Assembly: GCA_900541975.1 (NCBI GenBank)
Contig: UQLR01000003.1
Span: forward strand, 62,001 to 126,000
Direction of reading: 5' to 3'
DNA length: 64,000 nt
Source: an uncultured Oscillospiraceae bacterium
Lineage (GTDB): Bacteria > Bacillota > Clostridia > Oscillospirales > Acutalibacteraceae
Under the pieces are notes generated by a model, which worked only from the letters and a program-made list of their open reading frames with translations, had not been told where the DNA came from and did no database searches. A program made the translations under genes and the position numbers. Below, piece by piece: positions 34,946 to 44,144 of the stretch; position 1 is the first letter of the stretch; each line of letters opens with the position of its first letter.

Positions 34946-35188
34946 GTGAGGCTGGATAAATACTTAAAGGTTGCAAGAATTATTAAGCGCAGGACAATCG
35001 CAAACGAAGCCTGCGATGCAGAGCGGGTGTGTGTCAATGGGCGACCGCAACGGGCTTCTTATACAGTTAAACCTGGCGATATTATTGAAATCCAGCTGGG
35101 AAACCGGGCGATGAAATTGGAAGTTCTTGCAGTAAACGAATATATAAGAAAAGAAGACGCTGCGCAAATGTATAGAATAATCCCTTGA
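34946..35188 (+). CDS. rqcP: S4-domain RNA-binding protein RqcP (YabO)
   Basis: 80 residues forming one S4 domain (RLDKYLKVARIIKRRTIANEACD...VCVNGRPQRASY). In Bacillus, RqcP works with RqcH on obstructed 50S subunits to add alanine tails to stalled nascent chains. Short HslR-like S4 proteins look alike, but the position before yabP matches yabO. The start is GTG 34946 with AGGAG nine bases upstream. Confidence 0.9.
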   Translation: MRLDKYLKVARIIKRRTIANEACDAERVCVNGRPQRASYTVKPGDIIEIQLGNRAMKLEVLAVNEYIRKEDAAQMYRIIP

Positions 35189-35194
35189 GTTCCG

Positions 35195-35223
35195 GTATAA
35201 ATGTCAGCGCCTCCTCATAAAAT
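35195..35223 (+). promoter_or_regulatory. Candidate sigma-E promoter of yabPQ
   Basis: A -10-like CATAAAAT (35216-35223) matches the sigma-E CATACAAT type at seven of eight bases. A weaker -35-like GTATAAA (35195-35201) lies 14 bases upstream. It fits the known mother-cell expression of yabP and yabQ in Bacillus, but the -35 is poor. Confidence 0.4.
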
Positions 35224-35252
35224 TAACAGCAGGGATTATTTGGAGGTGCAAT

Positions 35253-35531
35253 ATGGCTGAAGATAAGGTAAAACAGAAAAAGCCGCACAGTATGATATTG
35301 GAAAACAGAAATTTTCTTTCGCTTTCTGGTGTTTTAGACGTTGGAAGCTTTGATGAGCAGTCTGTTGTTATTTATACAGATTTTGGAGAGCTCAATATTA
35401 AAGGCAGTACGCTGCATATTAATAAACTTAGCCTGGAAACGGGAGAAGTTTCAATAGACGGCGATATTGTATCGCTTATTTATACAGAAAACCGCCCTGC
35501 AGGCGGCTTGCTGACAAAGCTATTCAGATAG
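35253..35531 (+). CDS. yabP: Sporulation protein YabP
   Basis: 92 residues with the YabP/YqfC beta-rich pattern (HSMILENRNFLSLSGVLDVGSFDEQSVVIYTDFGELNIKG split over the first half). It is involved in sporulation (stage IV) with YabQ. The place between rqcP and yabQ and the sequence pattern together make this secure. RBS TTGGAGGTG precedes the ATG. It is a direct indicator of an endospore-former. Confidence 0.94.
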   Translation: MAEDKVKQKKPHSMILENRNFLSLSGVLDVGSFDEQSVVIYTDFGELNIKGSTLHINKLSLETGEVSIDGDIVSLIYTENRPAGGLLTKLFR

Positions 35532-35534
35532 GAT

Positions 35535-36077
35535 GTGGCATATGTGGAACTGCCGGAGCTCAATCAAACGCTCATTTTTTTTCTGGCGGCCGCGGCAGGT
35601 GCTGTGCTGGGTGTTGTATATGATATTTTCCGTTTTTTAAGAGCGATGGGTCTGTGTTCATTTGTGCATACGTTTATTCAGGATATCCTTTTTATGTCTA
35701 TAGCGGCCGTTTGCGCTTTCTTTTTTGCCGTGGCTTATAATAATGGAGAGGTACGCGTATATACGGTAGCCGGACATCTGTGCGGCCTTTTGGCTTACCG
35801 CTTTACAATTGGTTTGCTCACAGGCCGTTTGTTTCATTTGTTTGCAAATGGGGGAAAAGCATTTAAACATGCCGCAACCGCGGCGTGCGGCTGGTTAAGG
35901 AAATGCTTTTTTGCCTGCAAACGCGCGCTTTTTCAAAAAAATATTATTTTTTATAAAAATTGTGAAAAAAAGAAGAAAAACAACTTGCAACTGAATTCTT
36001 CCATGGTGTATAATAAAAAAAAGTTTTTTATTTTTTCCCGTGCTTGTAAAAAAGGAAAGGGGAACAAATATGTCTGA
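35535..36077 (+). CDS. yabQ: Sporulation membrane protein YabQ
   Basis: 180 residues with an N-terminal membrane part of about four helices (LIFFLAAAAGAVLGVVYDIFRFL begins the first). The role is in spore cortex formation. The start may be GTG 35535 or GTG 35544; the second has better spacing from the preceding ATAGGAT. The last 40 residues are Lys/Asn-rich and low in conservation-type patterns. They are encoded across a vegetative promoter for divIC and overlap the divIC start by eight bases. Confidence 0.88.
   Translation: MAYVELPELNQTLIFFLAAAAGAVLGVVYDIFRFLRAMGLCSFVHTFIQDILFMSIAAVCAFFFAVAYNNGEVRVYTVAGHLCGLLAYRFTIGLLTGRLFHLFANGGKAFKHAATAACGWLRKCFFACKRALFQKNIIFYKNCEKKKKNNLQLNSSMVYNKKKFFIFSRACKKGKGNKYV
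35985..36014 (+). promoter_or_regulatory. Sigma-A-type promoter of divIC inside yabQ
   Basis: TTGCAA (35985-35990), 18-base spacer and TATAAT (36009-36014), 56 bases before the divIC ATG. It would give vegetative expression of divIC and yabR apart from sporulation-specific yabPQ. Confidence 0.65.
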
Positions 36078-36426
36078 CGTTGCAAATAAAAAAGTGATTC
36101 AGGAAGTTAATCTGGAAGATTCAAAAAAGCAGAGAAAGCAAAAGAAAAAAAAGAAGAGTTTTGTGTTGTATCTGGCGTTAGCCGGTTTTTCCATATATGC
36201 AGTTGTTACGCTTGTCAACCAGCAAATTCAAATTAATCAAAAAGAGGCGGAACTTTCTGCGCTGAAAAATGATATTGTTATTCAAGAGGTCAAAAATGAA
36301 GAGATAGGGGAAGTTTATAACTCTGACGAAGAGGATAACGCCTCTTATATTGAGCGTATTGCGCGGGAAGAATTTGATTACGCAAATCCGGACGAGCGCA
36401 TTTTTATAAATATAGCAGGCGAATAA
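36070..36426 (+). CDS. divIC: Septum formation initiator DivIC/FtsB-like protein
   Basis: 118 residues. A basic cytosolic N-terminus (QRKQKKKKKS) is followed by one membrane helix (FVLYLALAGFSIYAVVTLV) and an extracytoplasmic coiled coil (QIQINQKEAELSALKNDI). The C-terminal REEFDYANPDERIF pattern is typical of DivIC/FtsB. It bridges FtsL and FtsQ (DivIB) in the divisome. ATG 36070 lies six bases after AAAGGAAAGGGG. It occupies the same position as Bacillus divIC. Confidence 0.92.
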   Translation: MSDVANKKVIQEVNLEDSKKQRKQKKKKKSFVLYLALAGFSIYAVVTLVNQQIQINQKEAELSALKNDIVIQEVKNEEIGEVYNSDEEDNASYIERIAREEFDYANPDERIFINIAGE

Positions 36427-36476
36427 GCGGTTTTTCTACATCTGACCCAACCGTCCAAGGAGGATAAGTTTTTTTT

Positions 36477-36914
36477 ATGCAGCTTGAAGTTGGAAATATT
36501 TTAGAAGGAAAAGTTACAGGAATCACAAATTTTGGTGCCTTTATAGACCTGTCTGACGGTATGACCGGCATGGTACATATTTCTGAAGTAGCGCCTACTT
36601 ATGTAAGCCAGATTCGTGATCATTTAAAAATTGGGCAGGAGGTCAAAGTGCGGGTTCTGTCTATCAGCGAAGATGGAAAAATTAGTTTATCTATAAAAAA
36701 AGCAATAGAAAAACCGCGCGCAGCTGAAAGAAGGCGTACCGCATCTCCTGCACCGCCCGTAAAAGGCCCCGGCGATTTTGAATGGCATAGTAAATCCAGT
36801 GAGCCTGCCAGTTTTGAGGATATGATGCTGCGCTTTAAACAATCTAGCGATGAAAAAATGTCTGCGTTAAAAAGAGGGGAAAATATGCAGCGCAGACGTA
36901 AGCCGCAAAAATAA
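36477..36914 (+). CDS. S1-domain RNA-binding protein (YabR-like)
   Basis: 145 residues. An N-terminal S1 domain (about 1-70: VGNILEGKVTGITNFGAFIDLSDGMTGMVHISEV) is followed by an Arg/Pro-rich linker and a DFEWHSKSSEPASFEDMMLRFKQSSDEKM tail seen in the YabR/general-stress-13 group. RNA binding is predicted; the target is unknown. It closes the divIC unit with a terminator after it. Confidence 0.92.
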   Translation: MQLEVGNILEGKVTGITNFGAFIDLSDGMTGMVHISEVAPTYVSQIRDHLKIGQEVKVRVLSISEDGKISLSIKKAIEKPRAAERRRTASPAPPVKGPGDFEWHSKSSEPASFEDMMLRFKQSSDEKMSALKRGENMQRRRKPQK

Positions 36915-36933
36915 TGAATAAATCAATGCTTTG

Positions 36934-36965
36934 ACCGACGCCTGACAGACGTCGGTTTTTGTTTT
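36934..36965 (+). terminator. Intrinsic terminator after yabR
   Basis: ACCGACG (36934-36940) pairs with CGTCGGT (36950-36956), followed by TTTTGTTTTT. Confidence 0.85.
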
Positions 36966-37053
36966 TCAAAAACCTGTGCGGTAAAGTGCTTCTCCGAAAG
37001 TGTAAATTTTAATAAATAAGTTACAGAATTGTGTTTCATTTTTATAAAATATG

Positions 37054-37062
37054 TGCTATACT
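37054..37062 (+). promoter_or_regulatory. Extended -10 promoter of hpf
   Basis: TGCTATACT at 37054-37062 is an extended -10 element. No good -35 lies at 17 bases; TTGTGT at 37029 is 22 bases away. The predicted start falls at about 37069. Confidence 0.55.
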
Positions 37063-37069
37063 AAAAAAG

Positions 37070-37094
37070 AAATAAGGAAAGCTTTTCCTTATTT
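37070..37094 (+). promoter_or_regulatory. 5' leader hairpin of hpf mRNA
   Basis: A perfect inverted repeat with eleven-base arms AAATAAGGAAA and TTTCCTTATTT and a three-base centre. It begins at the predicted transcription start and ends 27 bases before the hpf ATG. It may be a stabilising or regulatory leader structure. Confidence 0.55.
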
Positions 37095-37121
37095 TATGTA
37101 ACAGAAAAGGAGGACGAAGCT

Positions 37122-37661
37122 ATGACCACCACCTATACAGCAAGGAAGGTAAATTTACGGGATAATTTTAAGGAGCGTGTTGAAAAAAAACTAAAAAAAT
37201 TTGAGCGCATTTTTGGCGAAGACGCAGTGGTAAATGTTACAGTAACGCTTGAGAAAAACAGGCAGACGGTTGAAATAACCATAAACGACAACGGGATGAT
37301 TTACCGTGCGGAAAACACTGCGCCCGAAATGAACGATGCGCTGGATAAGGTCGTAGATGTCTTAGGAAGACAAATCCGAAAAAATAAAGCGAAGCTGGAA
37401 AAAAGATTGCGGTCTGAGATGTTCGACGAATATATTGCACAGACGCCGGAACTGGACGATATTGACGAAGAAATCAGCTATGAAGTTTGCCGGGTGAAAA
37501 ATATCCCAGTAAAACCTATGCTGGTCGACGAAGCGATTTTGCGTATGAATATGGTAAATCACAAATTTTTTATGTTTCGAAACGCAGACACGCAGGAGAT
37601 CAATGTTGTCTATTGCCGCGACGACGGCGCTTACGGATTGCTGCAACCTACGGATGACTGA
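37122..37661 (+). CDS. hpf: Ribosome hibernation promoting factor, long form
   Basis: 179 residues. An N-terminal RaiA/HPF domain of about 100 residues (KKLKKFERIFGEDAVVNVTVTLEKN) is joined to a C-terminal dimerisation domain (about 120-179: EEISYEVCRVKNIPVKPM). The second domain marks long HPF, which alone forms 100S ribosome dimers. AGGAGGA precedes the ATG. It is monocistronic with its own terminator and a leader hairpin. Stress or stationary control is likely but not shown. Confidence 0.95.
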   Translation: MTTTYTARKVNLRDNFKERVEKKLKKFERIFGEDAVVNVTVTLEKNRQTVEITINDNGMIYRAENTAPEMNDALDKVVDVLGRQIRKNKAKLEKRLRSEMFDEYIAQTPELDDIDEEISYEVCRVKNIPVKPMLVDEAILRMNMVNHKFFMFRNADTQEINVVYCRDDGAYGLLQPTDD

Positions 37662-37673
37662 TATATTTTTTTG

Positions 37674-37703
37674 GCGGAGCGCCGGGCGCTCCGCTTTTTT
37701 CTT
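37674..37703 (+). terminator. Intrinsic terminator of hpf
   Basis: GCGGAGCGCC (37674-37683) pairs with GGCGCTCCGC (37685-37694), followed by TTTTTTCTTTT. Confidence 0.92.
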
Positions 37704-37723
37704 TTGTGGGAAAGAGAAAAAAC

Positions 37724-37752
37724 TCGACAAACAATTTGTACGGTGCTATAGT
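37724..37752 (+). promoter_or_regulatory. Extended -10 promoter of the THUMP methyltransferase
   Basis: TCGACA (37724-37729), 17-base spacer and TATAGT (37747-37752) with TG at 37744-37745. Confidence 0.65.
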
Positions 37753-37784
37753 AATAAACATCGTATAAAGTAAAGGAAATGATT

Positions 37785-38915
37785 ATGGAACAATTTAAAC
37801 TGGTTTGCCCCTGTCTGCTTGGTATGGAAGGCCTGGTTGCGGAAGAGCTGCGAAGAATGGAAGCGCAAAACGTGCGCCCGGAAAACGGAAGGGTGCTGTG
37901 TGACGGGGATTTTACAATGCTGGCAAGGATAAATTTATGTTCACGTTTTGCAGAGCGTGTACAAATTTTTATGGGCGTTTTTCGGGCAGATACATTTGAC
38001 GGCCTTTTTGAACAGGTGAGGGCGTTGCCCTGGGAAAATTTTGTTGGAAAAAAAGATCGGTTCCCCGTGAAGGGAAAAACGCTCTCTTCCAAACTCATGA
38101 GCGTCCCGGATTGTCAGTCAATTATCAAAAAGGCAGTGGTGGAACGACTTAAGAGCAAATACCGGACAGAGTGGTTTGAAGAAACAGGTTCTCTTTATCA
38201 AATACAGTTTTTGATTTTGAAGGATATGGTCAGTCTGATGATTGACACAAGCGGCGCGGGGCTATATAAACGAGGCTACCGGCGCCATGCCGGGCCGGCG
38301 CCGTTGAAAGAAACCTTGGCGGCGGCTATGGCGGATTTATCAAGAGTACGTGCAAATCATACGGTAATCGACCCCATGTGCGGTTCGGGCACGATTTTAA
38401 TCGAAGCCGCCATGAAAGCAAAGAATATTGCGCCGGGGCTGCACAGGCATTTTACAGCGCAGCAATGGCAGAATATGCCGCAAATTATTTGGAAAAGGGA
38501 AGAAGAGGCGGCACGAGATGCAATTAGAAGGGACAGCGCTTTTGAAGGATTTGGGTATGATATTGACCAACAGGCGCTGCAGCTTGCTAAAGAAAATGCC
38601 GGCAAGGCCGGTGTTGCAGATGCAATTGCATTTCAAGCAAGAGATATTTGCGATTTTTATGAAACAATGCCGCGCGCCAGCGTAATTTGCAATCCGCCGT
38701 ATGGAGAACGGCTTCTTGATTTAAAACAGGCGCGAAAATTATATAGTATAATGGGCGCCCGTTTTGAAAAAAAACCGGGCTGGAGCTATACGGTGATCAG
38801 CCCAGACAAATTGTTTGAACGCTTTTTTGGGCGTCAGGCAGATAAGCGCAGGAAGCTTTATAACGGGATGATCAAATGCCAGGTATATATGTATTTTAAG
38901 AATGAAACGGATTAG
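37785..38915 (+). CDS. THUMP-domain RNA N2-guanosine methyltransferase (RlmL N-terminal/YpsC type)
   Basis: 376 residues. A THUMP RNA-binding domain takes up the first half. The C-terminal Rossmann methyltransferase has the SAM site IDPMCGSGTILIEAA and the catalytic ASVICNPPYGERL (NPPY, typical of N-methylation). By family it should form m2G in 23S rRNA, as the E. coli RlmL N-terminal half or Bacillus YpsC does. ATG 37785 is used because AAAGGAA is eight bases upstream; ATG 37779 is closer than ideal. Confidence 0.9.
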   Translation: MEQFKLVCPCLLGMEGLVAEELRRMEAQNVRPENGRVLCDGDFTMLARINLCSRFAERVQIFMGVFRADTFDGLFEQVRALPWENFVGKKDRFPVKGKTLSSKLMSVPDCQSIIKKAVVERLKSKYRTEWFEETGSLYQIQFLILKDMVSLMIDTSGAGLYKRGYRRHAGPAPLKETLAAAMADLSRVRANHTVIDPMCGSGTILIEAAMKAKNIAPGLHRHFTAQQWQNMPQIIWKREEEAARDAIRRDSAFEGFGYDIDQQALQLAKENAGKAGVADAIAFQARDICDFYETMPRASVICNPPYGERLLDLKQARKLYSIMGARFEKKPGWSYTVISPDKLFERFFGRQADKRRKLYNGMIKCQVYMYFKNETD

Positions 38916-39076
38916 GGACATATGAAATTTTCTGTGTGCTTTCTTTTTTATCTTTCACTTGCTGTTTGAGAAAAACAAAGGTTTCTTTTGTTTTGTAAAA
39001 GAAAGGTATATTTTCCACTGTTTTGCACATAGACTTATTGAATATGTAAATAATTTATGAAGAAGGAAAATTTTAC

Positions 39077-39105
39077 TTGATTTTTTTACAGGAAAAGGTT
39101 AGTAT
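39077..39105 (+). promoter_or_regulatory. Probable sigma-A promoter of groESL
   Basis: TTGATT (39077-39082), 17-base spacer and TAGTAT (39100-39105), directly before the CIRCE operator. Confidence 0.6.
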
Positions 39106-39109
39106 ATAT

Positions 39110-39136
39110 TTAGCACTCAAGAAGCAAGAGTGCTAA
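39110..39136 (+). promoter_or_regulatory. CIRCE operator (HrcA binding site) of groESL
   Basis: A perfect consensus: TTAGCACTC (39110-39118), nine-base spacer, GAGTGCTAA (39128-39136). HrcA represses groESL here and is released on heat shock. The operator lies just after the -10, so the transcript also begins in or near it. hrcA itself is not in the window. Confidence 0.98.
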
Positions 39137-39457
<321 letters not shown>

Positions 39458-39485
39458 TAGTTTAAAAATTGTATACGTACTATAG

Positions 39486-41126
<1,641 letters not shown>

Positions 41127-41164
41127 AAACGACAGATCGTTGTTATTTTATTTGTGGTTTCATC

Positions 41165-41203
41165 AAAAACCGCACTGTGTTAAAACACAGTGCGGTTTTT
41201 TCA
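41165..41203 (+). terminator. Intrinsic terminator of groESL
   Basis: Arms AAAAACCGCACTGTGTT (41165-41181) and AACACAGTGCGGTTTTT (41184-41200), with T-run. One of the strongest hairpins in the window. Confidence 0.93.
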
Positions 41204-41274
41204 AACTTAAAAGTGTAAAATTATGCAGAAATATGGAAGAAAATAAATAATAGTATCGCTTTATTATCGTACTT

Positions 41275-41303
41275 ACAAATAAAAACAGTATTTGAAAATA
41301 CTG
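41275..41303 (-). terminator. Intrinsic terminator of the MarR-to-GNAT minus-strand operon
   Basis: Read on the minus strand, CAGTATTT-TC-AAATACTG (41303-41286) is followed by TTTTTATTTG. It lies 33 bases past the GNAT stop and marks the end of the six-gene unit. Confidence 0.75.
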
Positions 41304-41335
41304 CGCAGTAGAACGCCGTTTTGAGAACCTGTTCT

Positions 41336-41815
41336 TTATTTTAATATTTTGTCAACAGGCAGCTTCATCATGCCCTGCATGGGAACAAAGCCTGTTTTTA
41401 TGTATAGGCGTTCACCTGCTTTGGAAGTTTCCAGATAGATTTTTGATATGTCCAGCTGCACCGCCTGTTTTACAAGCCACTTTATAATTGCTTGACCAAC
41501 ACCTTGTCTTCTGAATTGCGGACGGGTATAGATGTTCATTAAATAAGCGCATTTTCCGGTGAGATTGTCTGGAGATGGCATTTCCCTGTAAAAACAAATG
41601 CCGCCACAGCCTATGACTTTATCATCAAGGCAGGCAAAACAGGCAATATGTTCGCCTGTCTGTAATGCTTTTTGATAATAACAACGATTTTCTTTTTCCA
41701 GGGCTTTTGTAGATTGGTTTTGAGGAATGGAAAATACCTCGTGTAAAACCTCCATACGCCATTCTACTAACAATTCCATATCTTCCAATGTCGCTTTTCG
41801 TATTACAATTCCCAT
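41336..41815 (-). CDS. GNAT-family N-acetyltransferase
   Basis: 159 residues forming a single GNAT domain: an N-terminal IRKATLEDMELLVEWR, the GCGGICFYRE strand, the CoA loop RPQFRRQGVGQAIIKWL, and a late TSKAGERLYIKTGF motif. The substrate is unknown. It is the last gene of the operon and shares one base with the adenylation-enzyme stop (TAATG), so translation is coupled. A role in acylating whatever the operon makes or modifies is inference from context only. Confidence 0.88.
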   Translation of the reverse strand: MGIVIRKATLEDMELLVEWRMEVLHEVFSIPQNQSTKALEKENRCYYQKALQTGEHIACFACLDDKVIGCGGICFYREMPSPDNLTGKCAYLMNIYTRPQFRRQGVGQAIIKWLVKQAVQLDISKIYLETSKAGERLYIKTGFVPMQGMMKLPVDKILK

Positions 41816-43293
41816 TAAAAATCTCCTGCTTTCATAACAACGGGCAGCTTTGTCATATCTGGCTTACCGTTTGTGTTTAGAGGAATAAACGGCATTTTCA
41901 CAAAAAATTCCGGTATCATAAATGATGTCAGATTTTCCGAAAGCTCTTTTTTTACTGCAGATACTTTTATAGTCTGGTGGGCGGGAACAACATAAGCTGT
42001 CATATAGGAAAGCCCATTTTCATCTGTGAAAGCGCGGACAATCGCCTGTTGTACGCTCTTACACTGATAAAGGCGGGATTCTACTTCTGATACTTCTACA
42101 CGCTTCCCATAGATCATAATTTGGGTATCTTTACGATGAAGAAATGCAATATTACCATCTGGAAGAAAATAACCTAAATCACCGCTTCGATACATGATGT
42201 TGCCATCCGGCAGTGCTTCAAAGGCTTTGTTTTCTTCCTTGCGGTTTCCAATGTAACCCAAAGACACACCGCCGCCACAGATACAGATTTCCCCGGTTTC
42301 CCCGGCAGGAAGTTCCTTTCCATTTGCGTCCAGTATGTGAATAGTACTTCCCTTTACAGGCAGTCCAATTGGATATGTCCCATCCGCTAAAACGGTTCCT
42401 CCATTACAATGATAATAAGACGCGCACACCGTTGTTTCGGACGGGCCGTATGTATTATATACATCTGCCTGTTCCAGCAGATGATCTACATAAACGCCGC
42501 GCAAAACATCCCCGCCGCTGATTAACAGCCGGAGAGAGGACGGGATTTTGGGCAAATGGTTCATCTCTGCCAACAGATAGGGAAACCCACTGATCATTGT
42601 TACATGGTGTTTCTCCACAAACTTCATAAGAGAATGAATGTCCGCTTTGTCTTCCTCTGACGGAATAGCAATAGCCGCACCGTTTAAGAGGCTGGCAAAA
42701 ACTTCCTCAACAAAAATATCAAATGAGCATACGGAATATTGCAGCATAATGTCTTCGCCGTTAAGGTGAAACTCATCGTTAAATGCCCGTACATAATGGC
42801 AGACATTACGGTTTGTTATGCAAACGCCCTTAGGCCGCCCTGTCGTGCCGGAAGTATAAAGCACATAAGCCGGCTGTTCGGGGGATTGTTCGTCCGTTCT
42901 TTTTGTGGCAGGTGCATCCAGGCCGCAAATCTCACATTCCGCAAGCCGCAATGGAAATCCGTTCAGTTTGTCTGTACATTCTCTTTCCGTCAAAATAAAA
43001 TCCACTTTTGCTTCGTCCATCATGTAATGAATTCTGCCTGTTGGAAAACTTGGTTCTGCCGGAACATACCTTGCGCCGCATTTTAATACGGCCAGCATGG
43101 CTGCAATCATTTCCGCGCGATGGCTCATAACAATACCAATACTGCTTATTTTCTCCGGAAAAGTACCTGCAATGATACTTGCTAAATTGGACAACTCACC
43201 GAAAGTCATCGTCCTGTTGTTTTCAACAATGGCTGTTTTATGCTTGTTATTTGCAACCACATTTTGAAAGAGTGCGTAAATGGTATCTTTCAT
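41815..43293 (-). CDS. Stand-alone NRPS-type amino acid adenylation enzyme (AMP-dependent ligase)
   Basis: 492 residues of the ANL superfamily with no carrier or condensation domain. Core motifs are A3 YTSGTTGRPKG (146-156), A5 NTYGPSETT (280-288), A7 YRSGDLG (368-374), A8 HRKDTQIMIYGKRVEVSEVE (386-405) and A10 NTNGKPDM with the catalytic Lys477. Asp192 in SFDIF corresponds to the Asp that grips the alpha-amino group in amino-acid-activating domains, so an amino acid substrate is likely. DltA-like D-alanine ligase is the closest simple alternative, but no dltC or dltB is near. ATG 43293 follows GTGGAGG; an upstream in-frame GTG overlaps that site. Confidence 0.85.
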   Translation of the reverse strand: MKDTIYALFQNVVANNKHKTAIVENNRTMTFGELSNLASIIAGTFPEKISSIGIVMSHRAEMIAAMLAVLKCGARYVPAEPSFPTGRIHYMMDEAKVDFILTERECTDKLNGFPLRLAECEICGLDAPATKRTDEQSPEQPAYVLYTSGTTGRPKGVCITNRNVCHYVRAFNDEFHLNGEDIMLQYSVCSFDIFVEEVFASLLNGAAIAIPSEEDKADIHSLMKFVEKHHVTMISGFPYLLAEMNHLPKIPSSLRLLISGGDVLRGVYVDHLLEQADVYNTYGPSETTVCASYYHCNGGTVLADGTYPIGLPVKGSTIHILDANGKELPAGETGEICICGGGVSLGYIGNRKEENKAFEALPDGNIMYRSGDLGYFLPDGNIAFLHRKDTQIMIYGKRVEVSEVESRLYQCKSVQQAIVRAFTDENGLSYMTAYVVPAHQTIKVSAVKKELSENLTSFMIPEFFVKMPFIPLNTNGKPDMTKLPVVMKAGDF

Positions 43294-43310
43294 AGTATCC
43301 TCCACATTGT

Positions 43311-44144
43311 TTAATGAATTTCATTTTGACAATTTGGGCAAAACGTACTGCTTCTGCCGCTGATTACCATACGGCGAAGGGTCTCACCGCAAATAGGGCA
43401 AGGTTTTCCTTCGTGTCCGTAAACCTGTAAAAACGGCGTATTGCGGTAATTTTGCCCTTTGGTTTCTAAATATTCTTTTGGTGTTATTTTGTTTTTTTCT
43501 ATAAAATAGGATAACCGTTCTGGAATAACTACGGCAAGACGTTCCCATTCTTCCCTGGTTAAACTGTTTGCGGGCCGCGCCGGATGAATCCGCGCTGCAA
43601 ATAAAATTTCGTCAGAATAGATATTGCCAATTCCGGCAACGGCATTCTGCTCTAACAGGCATTCCTTGACGGCTTTTTTTCGTTTTCCCCAATGAGCGTT
43701 CAGATACTCGGAGGAAAAAGCAGAGTCAAATGGCTCTATGCCTAACTTTTCAATTCCGCTGTATGTATCAACTTCATCATTTTGGAGCAGCCAGAATCTT
43801 CCGAACCGGCGGGTATCGGAGAAGCGCAATTCCTTTTTATTATCTAGCTGAAGAACAAGGTGCGTATGCTTTTCTTCCGGCAAGTCCGCCGGTGCCAGTA
43901 AAAGGCAGCCGGTCATTCGAAAATGAAGAACCATGCGGTCGCCGCTGTTCAGCAAAATAAGCAGAAACTTTCCCCGGCGTGCCATACTGGAAATAGATTG
44001 CTCTGCAAGCCGTCTGCAAAATTCGTCGGCATTGGGGTATGCAATCACTTCGGGCCGTTTGACTAAAACTTTTTCAATCGTAAGCCCTTGTATTTGCGGT
44101 TCAAGTACCCGTTTTATAGTTTCCACTTCCGGCAGTTCCGGCAT
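43311..44144 (-). CDS. mutM: Formamidopyrimidine-DNA glycosylase (Fpg/MutM)
   Basis: 277 residues. The start is fixed at 44144 because the mature protein must begin MPELPEVET, where Pro1 and Glu2 are catalytic. An AAGGTGGTGA site lies upstream. The family helix-two-turn-helix segment with GIGNIYSDEILFAARIHP is visible. The C-terminal zinc finger CPICGETLRR...CPNCQ closes the protein. It removes 8-oxoguanine and formamidopyrimidines and cleaves the abasic site. It lies inside the MarR operon and overlaps the upstream radical-SAM gene by 44 bases, which is unusual for a housekeeping mutM (normally beside polA or coaE). Confidence 0.95.
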   Translation of the reverse strand: MPELPEVETIKRVLEPQIQGLTIEKVLVKRPEVIAYPNADEFCRRLAEQSISSMARRGKFLLILLNSGDRMVLHFRMTGCLLLAPADLPEEKHTHLVLQLDNKKELRFSDTRRFGRFWLLQNDEVDTYSGIEKLGIEPFDSAFSSEYLNAHWGKRKKAVKECLLEQNAVAGIGNIYSDEILFAARIHPARPANSLTREEWERLAVVIPERLSYFIEKNKITPKEYLETKGQNYRNTPFLQVYGHEGKPCPICGETLRRMVISGRSSTFCPNCQNEIH

